Assembly (NCBI GenBank): GCA_017458865.1
Contig: JAFSZW010000188.1
Location: 1-16,225, forward strand
Direction of reading: 5' to 3'
DNA: 16,225 bases
From: Clostridia bacterium
GTDB lineage: Bacteria; Bacillota; Clostridia; Christensenellales; Aristaeellaceae
Part shown: in pieces, positions 1-6,318 of the stretch
How the letters are laid out: each line of letters starts with the position of its first letter
Numbering within the stretch: the first letter of the stretch is position 1
Notes under the pieces: generated by a model
Database searches by the model: none
Told to the model about the DNA's origin: nothing
The model's input: only the letters and a program-made list of their open reading frames with translations
Translations under genes and position numbers: made by a program

Positions 1-2
1 AG

Positions 3-185
3 GACTGTTGCGACGGGAAAATCACCATAATCCTTACCAAGTCCATCAGCCGGTCTGCCCGCAACACTGTCGACAGCATCAAGTACATCCGGGAGCTGAA
101 ATCGCTCGGCATCGGTGTCATGTTTGAGAAAGAGAACCTCTGGTCACTGGATTCGAGAGGTGAATTTTTCCTGACGATTTGCAGC
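3..185 (+). pseudogene. Serine site-specific recombinase, internal fragment
   Basis: Frame 3 reads from the window edge through residues typical of the resolvase catalytic domain: TKSISRSARNTVDSIKYIRE, then a LKSLGIGVMFEKENLWSLDS stretch and GEFFLTICS. In serine recombinases of phage or conjugative-element type this block follows the catalytic serine and contains the conserved Ser-x-x-R-x-x-R-N arginines; the usual continuation is a helix with SLAQQES-like residues. Here homology stops at about position 183 and the same frame runs into unrelated sequence, so the C-terminal recombinase and DNA-binding parts are missing. The N-terminus lies outside the window or is lost. The fragment is probably a scar of an excised or decayed integrative element. 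Family assignment is firm from the motif; no activity is expected. Confidence 0.85.
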
Positions 186-326
186 ATGAAGCTTGATCAA
201 AAAGGCTTTCTTTGGTACGCTCGCATCAAGATCAGGAAACTGATTAGGGCTGGTCGAAAGACCCGGGTCCATCTGCTGGCGGGTAAGACACCCGCCTTTA
301 TTGTTTTTTACGGAGATCAAGAATGA
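186..326 (+). pseudogene. Small basic ORF fused to recombinase scar, overlaps DUF3800 start
   Basis: From Met at 186 the frame encodes 46 residues (KGFLWYARIKIRKL, then HLLAGKTPAFIVFYGDQE) and stops at 324-326. The stop overlaps the ATG of the next gene as ATGA, the arrangement of translationally coupled genes, so this may be the remainder of a small partner gene normally placed before DUF3800 genes. No ribosome binding site precedes 186, and the frame is continuous with the recombinase fragment. Both points suggest that a deletion joined the two around 180-186 and removed the native start. I do not recognise the protein. It is rich in Arg and Lys with a hydrophobic C-terminus. Function unknown. 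Confidence 0.45.
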
Positions 327-499
327 GAGAACTGATCATTTTTATCGATGAGAGTGGCAATTTCGGAGTGTATGATAAAATTGCTTCGTACTACATCGTT
401 GTGCTACTTATCCATCATCAGGAAGCACAAATTGCCTCCCAGCTCCGACAGCTTGAGAACTCTCTTGCTGTATGGACGCATGGATCAGAGCTGGAATAA
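323..499 (+). pseudogene. DUF3800 protein, N-terminal fragment
   Basis: The frame beginning MRELIIFIDESGNFG and ending at a TAA at 497-499 carries the signature of DUF3800 proteins: an N-terminal beta strand with the acidic IDESG motif, a G-x-Y segment and a tyrosine-rich second strand (SYYIVVLLI). Members are usually 200 residues or more, have a predicted RNase H-like fold and are frequent in mobile and defence regions. Only 58 residues remain. Around 472-480 the DNA changes into XRE-antitoxin sequence in another frame, so the 3' two thirds were lost by deletion. The start is supported by the 4-bp overlap with the upstream small ORF. It is probably non-functional. Confidence 0.7.
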
Positions 500-671
500 C
501 TCAGACACAATTGCCTGAGTGCCCTGGGATCGGTCAGGCTGACATTAGCAGACTGGAAAATGGAATCAAAATCCCAGCCTGAATAATCTAAAACGGCTTG
601 CATCTGCAATGAATACGACATTACGTATTGATTTTGTGCCGAATGTCTCAACAAAACGCGCTGGCATCTGA
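472..671 (+). pseudogene. XRE-family (HigA-like) antitoxin, C-terminal part, frameshifted
   Basis: From about 472 the frame reads MDAWIRAGITQTQLPECPG and then GIGQADISRLENGIK, a clear XRE helix-turn-helix with the recognition helix QADISRLENG. The frame hits a TGA after KIPA. Moving by one base near the A-run at 571-574 restores NPSLNNLKRLASAMNTTLRI and DFVPNVSTKRAGI, ending at TGA 669-671. One missing A in that run explains the change. This C-terminal layout is typical of small HigA-type antitoxins encoded after their toxin. The first helix region and the toxin gene are missing because the DUF3800 fragment abuts it. Likely dead, unless ribosomes slip at the A-run. Confidence 0.75.
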
Positions 672-750
672 CTCTTCTGCTCATCCAGAGGAATTTGACG
701 CAAAAACTCCTGTTGCTTTTCAACAGTGGGAGTTTTGATTATTAGGGAGA

Positions 751-821
751 GGGGTGCAAAGTATTTACCTTGCAAGACAACTTCCACGAGTCCTGTGCAT
801 AAGAGAATTCTTTGCACCCCC
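751..821. repeat. Palindromic repeat, copy A
   Basis: A 71-bp imperfect palindrome starts GGGGTGCAAAGTATT (751-765) and ends AATTCTTTGCACCCC (806-820); the arms are complementary at 14 of 15 positions. Its last ~49 bases match copy B (1995-2043) except at about 6 positions. It lies 80 bp after the XRE relic. It has no T-tract, so it is not a standard terminator. It could be a mobile palindromic unit, a mRNA 3'-end structure or a recombination site. Confidence 0.75.
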
Positions 822-867
822 ATTTCCTGGCGACGCGTAAAGGTCAACACAAATGGCATCAATTGTG

Positions 868-896
868 ATGACAAATCCGTAGTTTGAAGTTATACT
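868..896 (+). promoter_or_regulatory. Sigma-70-type promoter of antitoxin gene
   Basis: ATGACA at 868-873 and TATACT at 891-896 are separated by exactly 17 bp, each one base from consensus. Transcription would start near 903, leaving a short leader that includes the ribosome binding site AAAGGAG (904-910). It is placed to drive the antitoxin-toxin pair. Confidence 0.6.
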
Positions 897-919
897 CATC
901 TCGAAAGGAGTTGATCAAT

Positions 920-1246
920 ATGTCTACAAGTACAATTCGACTTGATGAAGGCGTTCGCGAGGAGACCACTCGCATTGCATCTGAGATGGGGCATACGTTC
1001 AATGCGATAATGAACACTTTGGAGAGAAAATTCAATGCCGAAAAGGTTTTTTTCCCTGTCAAACTGGAGACTGCACATAAGACGGTCTTTGATATGTCCT
1101 CAGATGAGTTTGAAGCTGCATGTCAGGAGGCAGTTGCTCAAAAGGTGGATGTACCCGTAATGGATTATGTTACCAGAATAGAGAAAGATAGCGGAATGAT
1201 TACAAAGATCTATGCAGATGGACGGGTGGAATATGTTCTTGACTAA
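920..1246 (+). CDS. RelB/DinJ-like ribbon-helix-helix antitoxin
   Basis: An intact 108-residue protein. The first ~42 residues (STIRLDEGVREETTRIASEM, then TFNAIMNTLERKFNAEK) match the ribbon-helix-helix antitoxin pattern of RelB/DinJ proteins: a TIRLDE beta strand for operator binding, then two helices. Residues ~55-75 form an acidic helix (MSSDEFEAACQEAV) suited to binding a toxin, and the C-terminus ends DGRVEYVLD. The start at 920 is chosen because an ideal AAAGGAG lies 9 bp upstream; an in-frame ATG at 884 lacks a site. It overlaps the zeta-toxin ATG (1233) by 14 bp, so the two were translationally coupled. It probably autoregulates the 868-896 promoter. The partner toxin is destroyed, leaving an orphan antitoxin that could still repress or cross-neutralise related toxins. 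Confidence 0.8.
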   Translation: MSTSTIRLDEGVREETTRIASEMGHTFNAIMNTLERKFNAEKVFFPVKLETAHKTVFDMSSDEFEAACQEAVAQKVDVPVMDYVTRIEKDSGMITKIYADGRVEYVLD

Positions 1247-1968
1247 CTTTTATCATCAGAGAATTCTGATTTTTGCAGGGCCAAACGGTTCAGGTAAAAG
1301 TACACCTGAATCCGTGAAGACCTTCGGTGAGTAATGCAGCTTGAAGTCATACGGTACAAGCTTTTCTTGCCATATAGCAATAACGATTCATTTCGCCTTG
1401 TGTCGTTGTAAAAGCCCCTATATCATCAGGACTCACCTGTATTGTTCACGGAATCAGGGTACAATTATCAAGGGGATTCCGACTTGCGGAACCGATGTAA
1501 ATGGTGGTGATATCAAACGGATATCACAATGTTCAGACCTGGAGGCAGCACAGGAGGTGTAAGAATTAGGAGAATGTAATTAAAAACACATAAGGATTTC
1601 ACGTTTGAGTCTGTATTATCCACAGATCGCAATCTTGAGCTGCTGCAAGAGGCAAAAGAACAGGGACATGAAATACATGCGGTGTTTGTGCTGACGAACA
1701 CTCCATATATCAATGTGGAATGGGATAAATCCTGCGCCAAAGGCGGAGGTCACGATGTGCCTGAAGAAAAAACATCGGCTGCTATGGAAAGTCCCTGAGG
1801 AATTTATCGAGGCTCATACGCATTGCAGATCATACCCGAGTGATAGACAACTCCGGAGATAAACCGCATCTGATATGTGAGGTCATGAACCAGCAGCTTG
1901 TAATCTGGGAAACAGCAGAATGGAATAAAAAAGCCATACAGAGATTGATTTCCAACCAACCAGAATGA
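1233..1968 (+). pseudogene. Zeta-toxin-like P-loop kinase, disrupted
   Basis: The frame starts MFLTNFYHQRILIFAGPNGS and continues GKST, the Walker A motif of zeta toxins and related small P-loop kinases (zeta toxins phosphorylate UDP-N-acetyl sugars and block cell-wall synthesis). A 154-bp insertion falls just after the GKST codons. Removing it with one target copy restores GKSTIIKGIP and CSDLEAAQEV in frame. Further damage is present: TAA at 1560-1562, a lost base near 1580, and frame changes around 1727-1800. Homology continues through HKDFTFESVLSTDRNLELLQ (from ~1587), EIHAVFVLTNTPYINVE, and finally RIADHTRVIDNSGDKPHLIC to RLISNQPE, stop 1966-1968. The full protein would be about 190 residues. 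There are several independent lesions, so the gene is dead. Confidence 0.8.
1305..1458. mobile_element. Miniature inverted-repeat element inserted in zeta toxin gene
   Basis: The left end CCTGAATCCGTGAA (1305-1318) and right end TTCACGGAATCAGG (1445-1458) are inverted copies with one mismatch. A second matching block, GGTGAGT at 1326-1332 and ACTCACC at 1431-1437, sits exactly 21 bp from each end, giving a 28-bp imperfect terminal repeat with 21 matches. The 5-bp sequence GTACA directly flanks the element on both sides (1300-1304 and 1459-1463), as expected for a target-site duplication. The 154-bp interior encodes no transposase. Excision of the element with one GTACA restores the P-loop reading frame. 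This is the structure of a MITE mobilised in trans. The parent transposon family is not identifiable from this sequence alone, and the resident transposase at 14572 is not shown to be related. Confidence 0.85.
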
Positions 1969-1979
1969 GGATGATTCTG

Positions 1980-2043
1980 GGGGTGCAAAGAATTCAAGAC
2001 AGCTCCCATGAGTCCTGTACATAAGAGAATTCTTTGAGCCCCC
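1980..2043. repeat. Palindromic repeat, copy B
   Basis: A 64-bp imperfect palindrome beginning GGGGTGCAAAGAATTC (1980-1995) and ending GAATTCTTTGAGCCCCC (2027-2043). It is a relative of copy A, sharing CAAGACA and then TCCTGT-CATAAGAGAATTC with few changes; its centre is 6-7 bp shorter. It begins 12 bp after the zeta relic stop. A pyrimidine-rich CCCTTTATT follows, so terminator action on the + strand is possible but weak. Confidence 0.75.
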
Positions 2044-2266
2044 TTTATTCGCCCAGGGCTTACGATGCACCGGACGCGGAGCCCTCTGAGATGAATACTA
2101 TTATACCTGCCCAAGGGGCAGTTTTTTCTTCAAATGCAGATCAGCAGCCCCTGATGCTGTCGCAGCTGGGAACAGGATGGTTTGCCTCGACGACTGAGTA
2201 AAAGCAAAAAGGCAATGGTAGACTCTGTGAAATTTCTGAAATGAATGGGCCTGAAACAGGCGTGAA
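2044..2266. other. Non-coding stretch before the transporter promoters
   Basis: No convincing gene is seen on either strand between copy B and the transporter promoters. A short inverted repeat, AGGGCT (2055-2060) with AGCCCT (2080-2085), and the hairpin at 2107-2127 are the only structure noticed. All three + frames are interrupted by stops. The composition resembles the decayed left flank rather than the operon. Confidence 0.4.
2107..2127 (+). terminator. Rho-independent terminator candidate
   Basis: CTGCCC (2107-2112) pairs with GGGCAG (2116-2121) around a 3-base loop and is followed directly by six T residues. The stem is short but GC-rich. It would separate transcription of the decayed left flank from the transporter operon. 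Confidence 0.55.
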
Positions 2267-2295
2267 TTGACAAGTATATTTGAAAAATGTAATAA
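2267..2295 (+). promoter_or_regulatory. Possible upstream promoter P1 of transporter operon
   Basis: A consensus TTGACA (2267-2272) is followed after 17 bp by TAATAA (2290-2295), a weak -10. It lies 162 bp before the binding-protein start. It may be a secondary or decayed promoter. Confidence 0.4.
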
Positions 2296-2325
2296 AAACA
2301 TGGGCCTTGTTTTGGTAATTTGAGC

Positions 2326-2354
2326 TTGACGTTAAAAAATGGGTATGGTAGAAT
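2326..2354 (+). promoter_or_regulatory. Main promoter P2 of transporter operon
   Basis: TTGACG (2326-2331) and TAGAAT (2349-2354) are separated by 17 bp. TGG directly before the -10 gives an extended -10 element. Transcription would start near 2361, immediately before the inverted repeat at 2365-2396, a common layout for repression. Confidence 0.65.
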
Positions 2355-2364
2355 TCAAACAGTT

Positions 2365-2396
2365 GTTTAACGAACAGGAATCGTTTATCGTTAAAC
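2365..2396. promoter_or_regulatory. Inverted-repeat operator candidate
   Basis: GTTTAACGA (2365-2373) and TCGTTAAAC (2388-2396) are perfect 9-bp inverted copies separated by 14 bp, placing the half-site centres 23 bp apart, about two helical turns on the same DNA face. They sit just downstream of the predicted transcription start of P2. This fits a repressor operator, with the sugar as likely inducer. No regulator gene lies in the window, so the binding protein is unknown. Confidence 0.55.
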
Positions 2397-2409
2397 TCAA
2401 AAGTTGACA

Positions 2410-2431
2410 CTAGCGGACAAAAGTCCGTTAG
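2410..2431 (+). promoter_or_regulatory. Leader hairpin before binding-protein gene
   Basis: CTAGCGGAC (2410-2418) pairs with GTCCGTTAG (2423-2431), nine pairs including one G-U, closed by an AAAA loop. It ends ten bases before the AGGAGG ribosome binding site (2441-2446). It may protect the 5' end of the mRNA or modulate translation; no T-tract follows. Confidence 0.5.
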
Positions 2432-2456
2432 AAATATTGAAGGAGGTATTTTCATT

Positions 2457-4358
2457 ATGAGAAAAATCCTTTCTCTGGCTGTTGCAATCGCAATGGTGCT
2501 GTGCCTGTGCCTCGGCGTCACCGCCCTTGCAGAGATGACCGACGTCGGAACCCCGCGCAGCGAGACGTTGATCATGGAAACCCAGACACCTACGGACGTC
2601 CCCGGACAGTTCAACCCGTACATGCTGGGCACTCAGATGGGCTTTGGTATCCATCAGCTGATTACCGCCCACCTGTGGGAAATCGACACGGCTCTGGGCG
2701 AGCAGTTCGGCGAGGTTGCCGCTGCGCTGCCTGAGGCGAACGAGGATTACACCGAGTTCACCGTGAAGATCCGCGAAGGCCTCAAGTGGTCTGATGGCGA
2801 AGATCTCAATGCAGATGACGTTGTGTTCACCATGAACATGATCAAAGAGAACGCCGGTATTGGCTGCTCTGCCTATACCAACAGCGTGCTCGCATCTGTT
2901 GAGAAGGTTGACGACTACACTGTGAAATTCCACATGGTCGACTCCTTCCCGCGTCTCTCCCTCAAGTTTGGTGTTACCATCTGGGGCTGCGACTACTATG
3001 TCGTACCGGAGCACATCTACTCCAAAGTTGAGGACGTCACCCAGTTCAAGGATTCTACCCCTGTAACCGCAGGACCGTACACCGTTAAGGATTATGATCC
3101 GAACGGCCAGTGGATCCTCTATGAGCTCCGCGAGGACTGGACCAGCTCCACGCTGGGCATCGCCGGTGCTGAGCACTATGGCATTACCCCCGAGATGGCG
3201 CCTGCAAAGTATGTCTGGTGCCGCGTCCTTGGCGACGATACCACCCGTCAGATGGCCATGATCAACAACCAGGTTGACCTCCTGTGCGAAGTCACGCCTG
3301 AAATCCTTGAGTACATGGTCAGCCAGAACAACAAGATCGCCTGCTGGTACAATGAGTTCCCGTATGCTACCTCCGATGACCCCTGCTCCAAGGGCATTGG
3401 ATTCGGCATTGGCAACGGCGCTCCGTATGACAGCGCTGATTTCCGTTGGGGCGTAGCGCTCGCAATGGACTTCGACGAGATCTCCCTCTCCATCTTCGAC
3501 GGTGCCGGCCGCGCATCCGCGTTCCCGATCATCACCGCCACCTCCGCCGGCCAGGAGCTCTACTACAAGCCGGTGCTTGACTGGCTCACCAACGAGTTCG
3601 AACTCGACCTCGGCGATGGAACCACCACCAAGGTCTGGGATCCGGATTATGCAAAGCGCATGGCTGCTGACCTCGGCATTGAGGGCACCGATGAGGAACT
3701 CATCGACATGTTCGGCGTAGGCTGCTGGAAGTACAATCCTGAAGCAGCTGAGAAGCTCTTCATCAAGGCTGGCCTTGAGAAGAAGTCCGATGGCTGGTAT
3801 TTCGACGGCAAGCCGTTCGTCATTCACCTCACCTATCTGGCCGATACCGAGGCTCAGGCAGGCCGCGGCGTTATCGCTGCTTATGACCAGCTGAGCAAGT
3901 TCGGCTTCAACTGCGAGATTTCCTCCGAGTCCTCCGCTACCTGGGATACCATCAATGGTACCGGCGAATTCGAGCTGCGCGGCATCTGGCCGACCGGCTT
4001 CATTACGAAGGACATCTATGATCAGATCTCCGGCTGGGATGCTGACCTGATCAAGCCCGTTGGCGAGCTTGGCTCCGGCCAGGGCACCCGTTGGAACAAC
4101 GCGGAAGCTACCGAAATCATCCATAAGCTGGCCAAGGTTTCTCCGGATTCCGAAGAGTCCTATCAGCTGGGCCTTGAGTTTGTCAAGGTTGCCATTAAGG
4201 ATATGCCGTTCCTCGGCTTCCATTCTGGCGTCAAGTTCGTGCCGACCAACAGCTCTGTCTGGGAAGGCTATCCGAATGCAGCAAACGCTTACAACGGTCC
4301 GTGGTGGTGGTGGAGCTGCTTCAAGTACATCGCTCCGTACATCACGCTGGTGAAATAA
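2457..4358 (+). CDS. ABC transporter family-5 (Dpp/Opp-type) substrate-binding protein
   Basis: A 633-residue extracytoplasmic solute-binding protein. Residues 1-25 form a signal peptide with a positive start, a hydrophobic core and an ALA cleavage site before Glu26. Residues 99-129 contain the family-5 signature (FTVKIREGLKWSDGEDLNAD, then DVVFTMNMI). The length is above the ~500-550 usual for DppA/OppA. A run of four Trp lies at 616-619 near the C-terminus; aromatic surfaces often stack on sugars, so a glycan ligand is plausible. No lipobox is visible: Cys16 and Cys18 lack a proper L-A/S-G/A-C context, unusual for a Gram-positive binding protein. The start is set by AGGAGG ten bases upstream. 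It is the first gene of a five-gene importer operon. Family certain; ligand inferred. Confidence 0.93.
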   Translation: MRKILSLAVAIAMVLCLCLGVTALAEMTDVGTPRSETLIMETQTPTDVPGQFNPYMLGTQMGFGIHQLITAHLWEIDTALGEQFGEVAAALPEANEDYTEFTVKIREGLKWSDGEDLNADDVVFTMNMIKENAGIGCSAYTNSVLASVEKVDDYTVKFHMVDSFPRLSLKFGVTIWGCDYYVVPEHIYSKVEDVTQFKDSTPVTAGPYTVKDYDPNGQWILYELREDWTSSTLGIAGAEHYGITPEMAPAKYVWCRVLGDDTTRQMAMINNQVDLLCEVTPEILEYMVSQNNKIACWYNEFPYATSDDPCSKGIGFGIGNGAPYDSADFRWGVALAMDFDEISLSIFDGAGRASAFPIITATSAGQELYYKPVLDWLTNEFELDLGDGTTTKVWDPDYAKRMAADLGIEGTDEELIDMFGVGCWKYNPEAAEKLFIKAGLEKKSDGWYFDGKPFVIHLTYLADTEAQAGRGVIAAYDQLSKFGFNCEISSESSATWDTINGTGEFELRGIWPTGFITKDIYDQISGWDADLIKPVGELGSGQGTRWNNAEATEIIHKLAKVSPDSEESYQLGLEFVKVAIKDMPFLGFHSGVKFVPTNSSVWEGYPNAANAYNGPWWWWSCFKYIAPYITLVK

Positions 4359-4396
4359 GGGATGCACTGAAGCTGACAAACCATAAGCTTCGTTCT

Positions 4397-4424
4397 TGCA
4401 CGCGCTGCTTCGGCAGCGCGTGCA
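4397..4424 (+). promoter_or_regulatory. Intercistronic UUCG hairpin
   Basis: GCACGCGCTGC (4398-4408) and GCAGCGCGTGC (4413-4423) pair perfectly around a TTCG tetraloop, extended by one T-A pair to 12 bp. The loop is an exceptionally stable class. No T-run follows (ATTCCTTATT), so it is more likely an attenuating and 3'-stabilising element than a full terminator. Such hairpins are well known between binding-protein and permease genes, where they keep the binding-protein mRNA in excess. Confidence 0.75.
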
Positions 4425-4463
4425 TTCCTTATTCATGCGAGTACGAAAGAAGGAGTGTAACCA

Positions 4464-5462
4464 GTGAAATTTTGGAAGTATCTGGGTCTGCGTGTTCTCA
4501 CGTGGGCGCTTACGATTCTGATTGGCGTTACCTTCATCTTCTTCATCCCGCGCATGTTCCCATCGGACCCGGTGGAGAGCATGATTGGACAGATGCAGGC
4601 ACGCTCGGGCCAGATGGATCCGGCGGCAAAAGAGGCGCTCCGCACTTCGCTGCGTGTTCAGTTTGGTCTTGAAGGCTCCCTCTGGGAGCAGTACATCTCT
4701 TTCCTGTGGAAAGGCTTGCTGCACTTTGATTTCGGACCGTCTCTGATGAGCTATCCGACGCCATGCGGCGAGATCATTGCACGGAACCTGCCGTATACGG
4801 TCGGCCTGTCCATGATCACGACGATTATCGCGTGGATCATAGGCAACCTGATCGGCCTTCTTGCAGGTTTCCGCAAGAACAAGCGGTCCTCGAAGATTCT
4901 TGAGGCAATCGCTATCTGTATTTACCCGATCCCGTATTTTATCCTCGCACTGGTTCTGCAAATTATCTTTGCTTATGTACTTGGATGGTTCCCGCTCCAG
5001 GCTACAATCCAGTACAGCAACGGCACCGGCGCATTCATTGCAACGCTGCTTCGTTCCTCTGTGCTGCCTGCACTGTCGATCCTGCTCCTTGGCACGGGCT
5101 GGTGGATCATTTCGATGAAATCCCTGTCCAGTACGACCGCTGAGGAAGATTTCGTGCTGTATGCCCGCTATCGCGGACTCAGCGAGAAGAAGATCGGCAT
5201 CAACTATGTGTTCAGGAACTCCATTCTGACGCAGATCACGGCTCTGGCCATGAGCCTTGGCGGCGTCTTTAATGGTTCCATCATGACGGAGATCATTTTC
5301 GGATATCCGGGCGTCGGCACCCTGATCCAGGGCGCGATCATGCAGTCGGACTACAACATGATTCTGGGATGTATTACCATCTCCATTGTTGCCATTTCCA
5401 CCTGCACGCTGATTGCCGACCTCATCTATCCGTTTATTGATCCGCGTATCCGGTACAGCTGA
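4464..5462 (+). CDS. ABC transporter permease, DppB/OppB type
   Basis: A 332-residue inner-membrane permease that forms half of the translocation pore. The N-terminal membrane segment (~10-30) is followed by the extracytoplasmic region typical of DppB, with a FGLEGSLWEQYISFLWKGLL and LHFDFGPSL block (~64-93), then five further hydrophobic segments. The cytoplasmic EAA-type loop that docks on the ATPase is at ~226-252 (DFVLYARYRGLSEKKIGINY). The protein ends IDPRIRYS, the usual DppB C-terminus. The start is GTG at 4464 with GAAGGAG about 9 bases upstream. It lies 105 bp after the binding-protein gene across the UUCG hairpin and 17 bp before the next permease. Role clear, substrate inferred from context. 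Confidence 0.93.
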   Translation: MKFWKYLGLRVLTWALTILIGVTFIFFIPRMFPSDPVESMIGQMQARSGQMDPAAKEALRTSLRVQFGLEGSLWEQYISFLWKGLLHFDFGPSLMSYPTPCGEIIARNLPYTVGLSMITTIIAWIIGNLIGLLAGFRKNKRSSKILEAIAICIYPIPYFILALVLQIIFAYVLGWFPLQATIQYSNGTGAFIATLLRSSVLPALSILLLGTGWWIISMKSLSSTTAEEDFVLYARYRGLSEKKIGINYVFRNSILTQITALAMSLGGVFNGSIMTEIIFGYPGVGTLIQGAIMQSDYNMILGCITISIVAISTCTLIADLIYPFIDPRIRYS

Positions 5463-5479
5463 GAAAGGGGGACTGCTAA

Positions 5480-6316
5480 ATGAAGAAGTTTTGGAAAAAT
5501 GCTCCCCTTAGGCTTAAGCTTGGCTTAATCATTACCATCTTTTTCCTGATACTGGGATTTGTGGTGTACTTTATTCCGCACACCAACCCGTTCCCGAACA
5601 ACATCCGCGCAAAGAACCTCGCACCGTCCGGCGAACACTGGCTGGGCACGACCTCCCAGGGCCAAGATATCTTCTGGCTGCTCATTGAGGCCATCCACAA
5701 TTCGCTGACGATCGGATTCATCGTCGCGGCAATCGGTACTGTTGTCGGTGTGCTCGTCGGCCTCATTTCAGGCTTTGTCGGCGGCGGACTGGACCGTGTG
5801 CTCATGCTGATCACCGATACCTTCGTCGTTATCCCGTCCCTGCCGGTTTTGATCATGATGACCTCTCTGATGAAGGGCAGCTCCACAGTGCTTTTGCTGG
5901 CGCTTGTGCTCGCCGTCTTTGCGTGGGCATGGCCGAGCCGCCAGATAAGGTCCATGGCGCTGACCATGAAAGAGCGCGACTTCATCCATACCGCGTGGTT
6001 CTCAGGTGAGGGCACCATTCAGACGGTTGTGACCGAAATCCTGCCGTTTGCACTGACCTGGTCCCTCTCGAACTTCATGAACGCAACCCTGAGCGCAATT
6101 GCCTCTGAGTCGGGTCTGGCTGTTCTCGGCCTTTCGCCGGGCAACCTGGTTTCCCTCGGAAACATGATTCAGTGGGCACGCAACTACAATGCGATCATGA
6201 TGGGCCGCTGGAACTGGATCCTCCCGCCCATCGTCGGCACCATCGTGCTGTTCGTCGGCCTGTTCATGCTGATCACAGGATACAATGACTATATGGCTAT
6301 GAAACGAGGTAGATAA
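5480..6316 (+). CDS. ABC transporter permease, DppC/OppC type
   Basis: A 278-residue partner permease. A cytoplasmic N-terminus leads to the first membrane helix (~11-32), then the DppC-type extracytoplasmic motif containing HWLGTTSQGQDIFWLLIEAI (~54-73), which matches the conserved LGTD-x-x-GRD pattern with Thr-Ser in place of the Asp. Five more hydrophobic segments follow. The ATPase-contacting loop (SMALTMKERDFIHTAWFSGE) is at ~156-175 and departs from the usual EAARALG sequence. The ATG has AAAGGGGG eight bases upstream. It is followed two bases later by the first ATPase gene, so the operon is tightly coupled. Assignment is firm as the second permease of a Dpp-type importer. Confidence 0.92.
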   Translation: MKKFWKNAPLRLKLGLIITIFFLILGFVVYFIPHTNPFPNNIRAKNLAPSGEHWLGTTSQGQDIFWLLIEAIHNSLTIGFIVAAIGTVVGVLVGLISGFVGGGLDRVLMLITDTFVVIPSLPVLIMMTSLMKGSSTVLLLALVLAVFAWAWPSRQIRSMALTMKERDFIHTAWFSGEGTIQTVVTEILPFALTWSLSNFMNATLSAIASESGLAVLGLSPGNLVSLGNMIQWARNYNAIMMGRWNWILPPIVGTIVLFVGLFMLITGYNDYMAMKRGR

Positions 6317-6318
6317 AG

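Noticed and set aside
751..821. Palindromes as integron attC sites
   Set aside because: The core-site patterns of attC (GTTRRRY and its complement) are absent and there is no integron integrase; only the cassette-like spacing is reminiscent.
2397..4961. Very long open frame (854 codons) on the minus strand
   Set aside because: It lies opposite the binding-protein and permease genes, crosses their gap, has no recognisable domain and arises from codon bias of the plus-strand genes.
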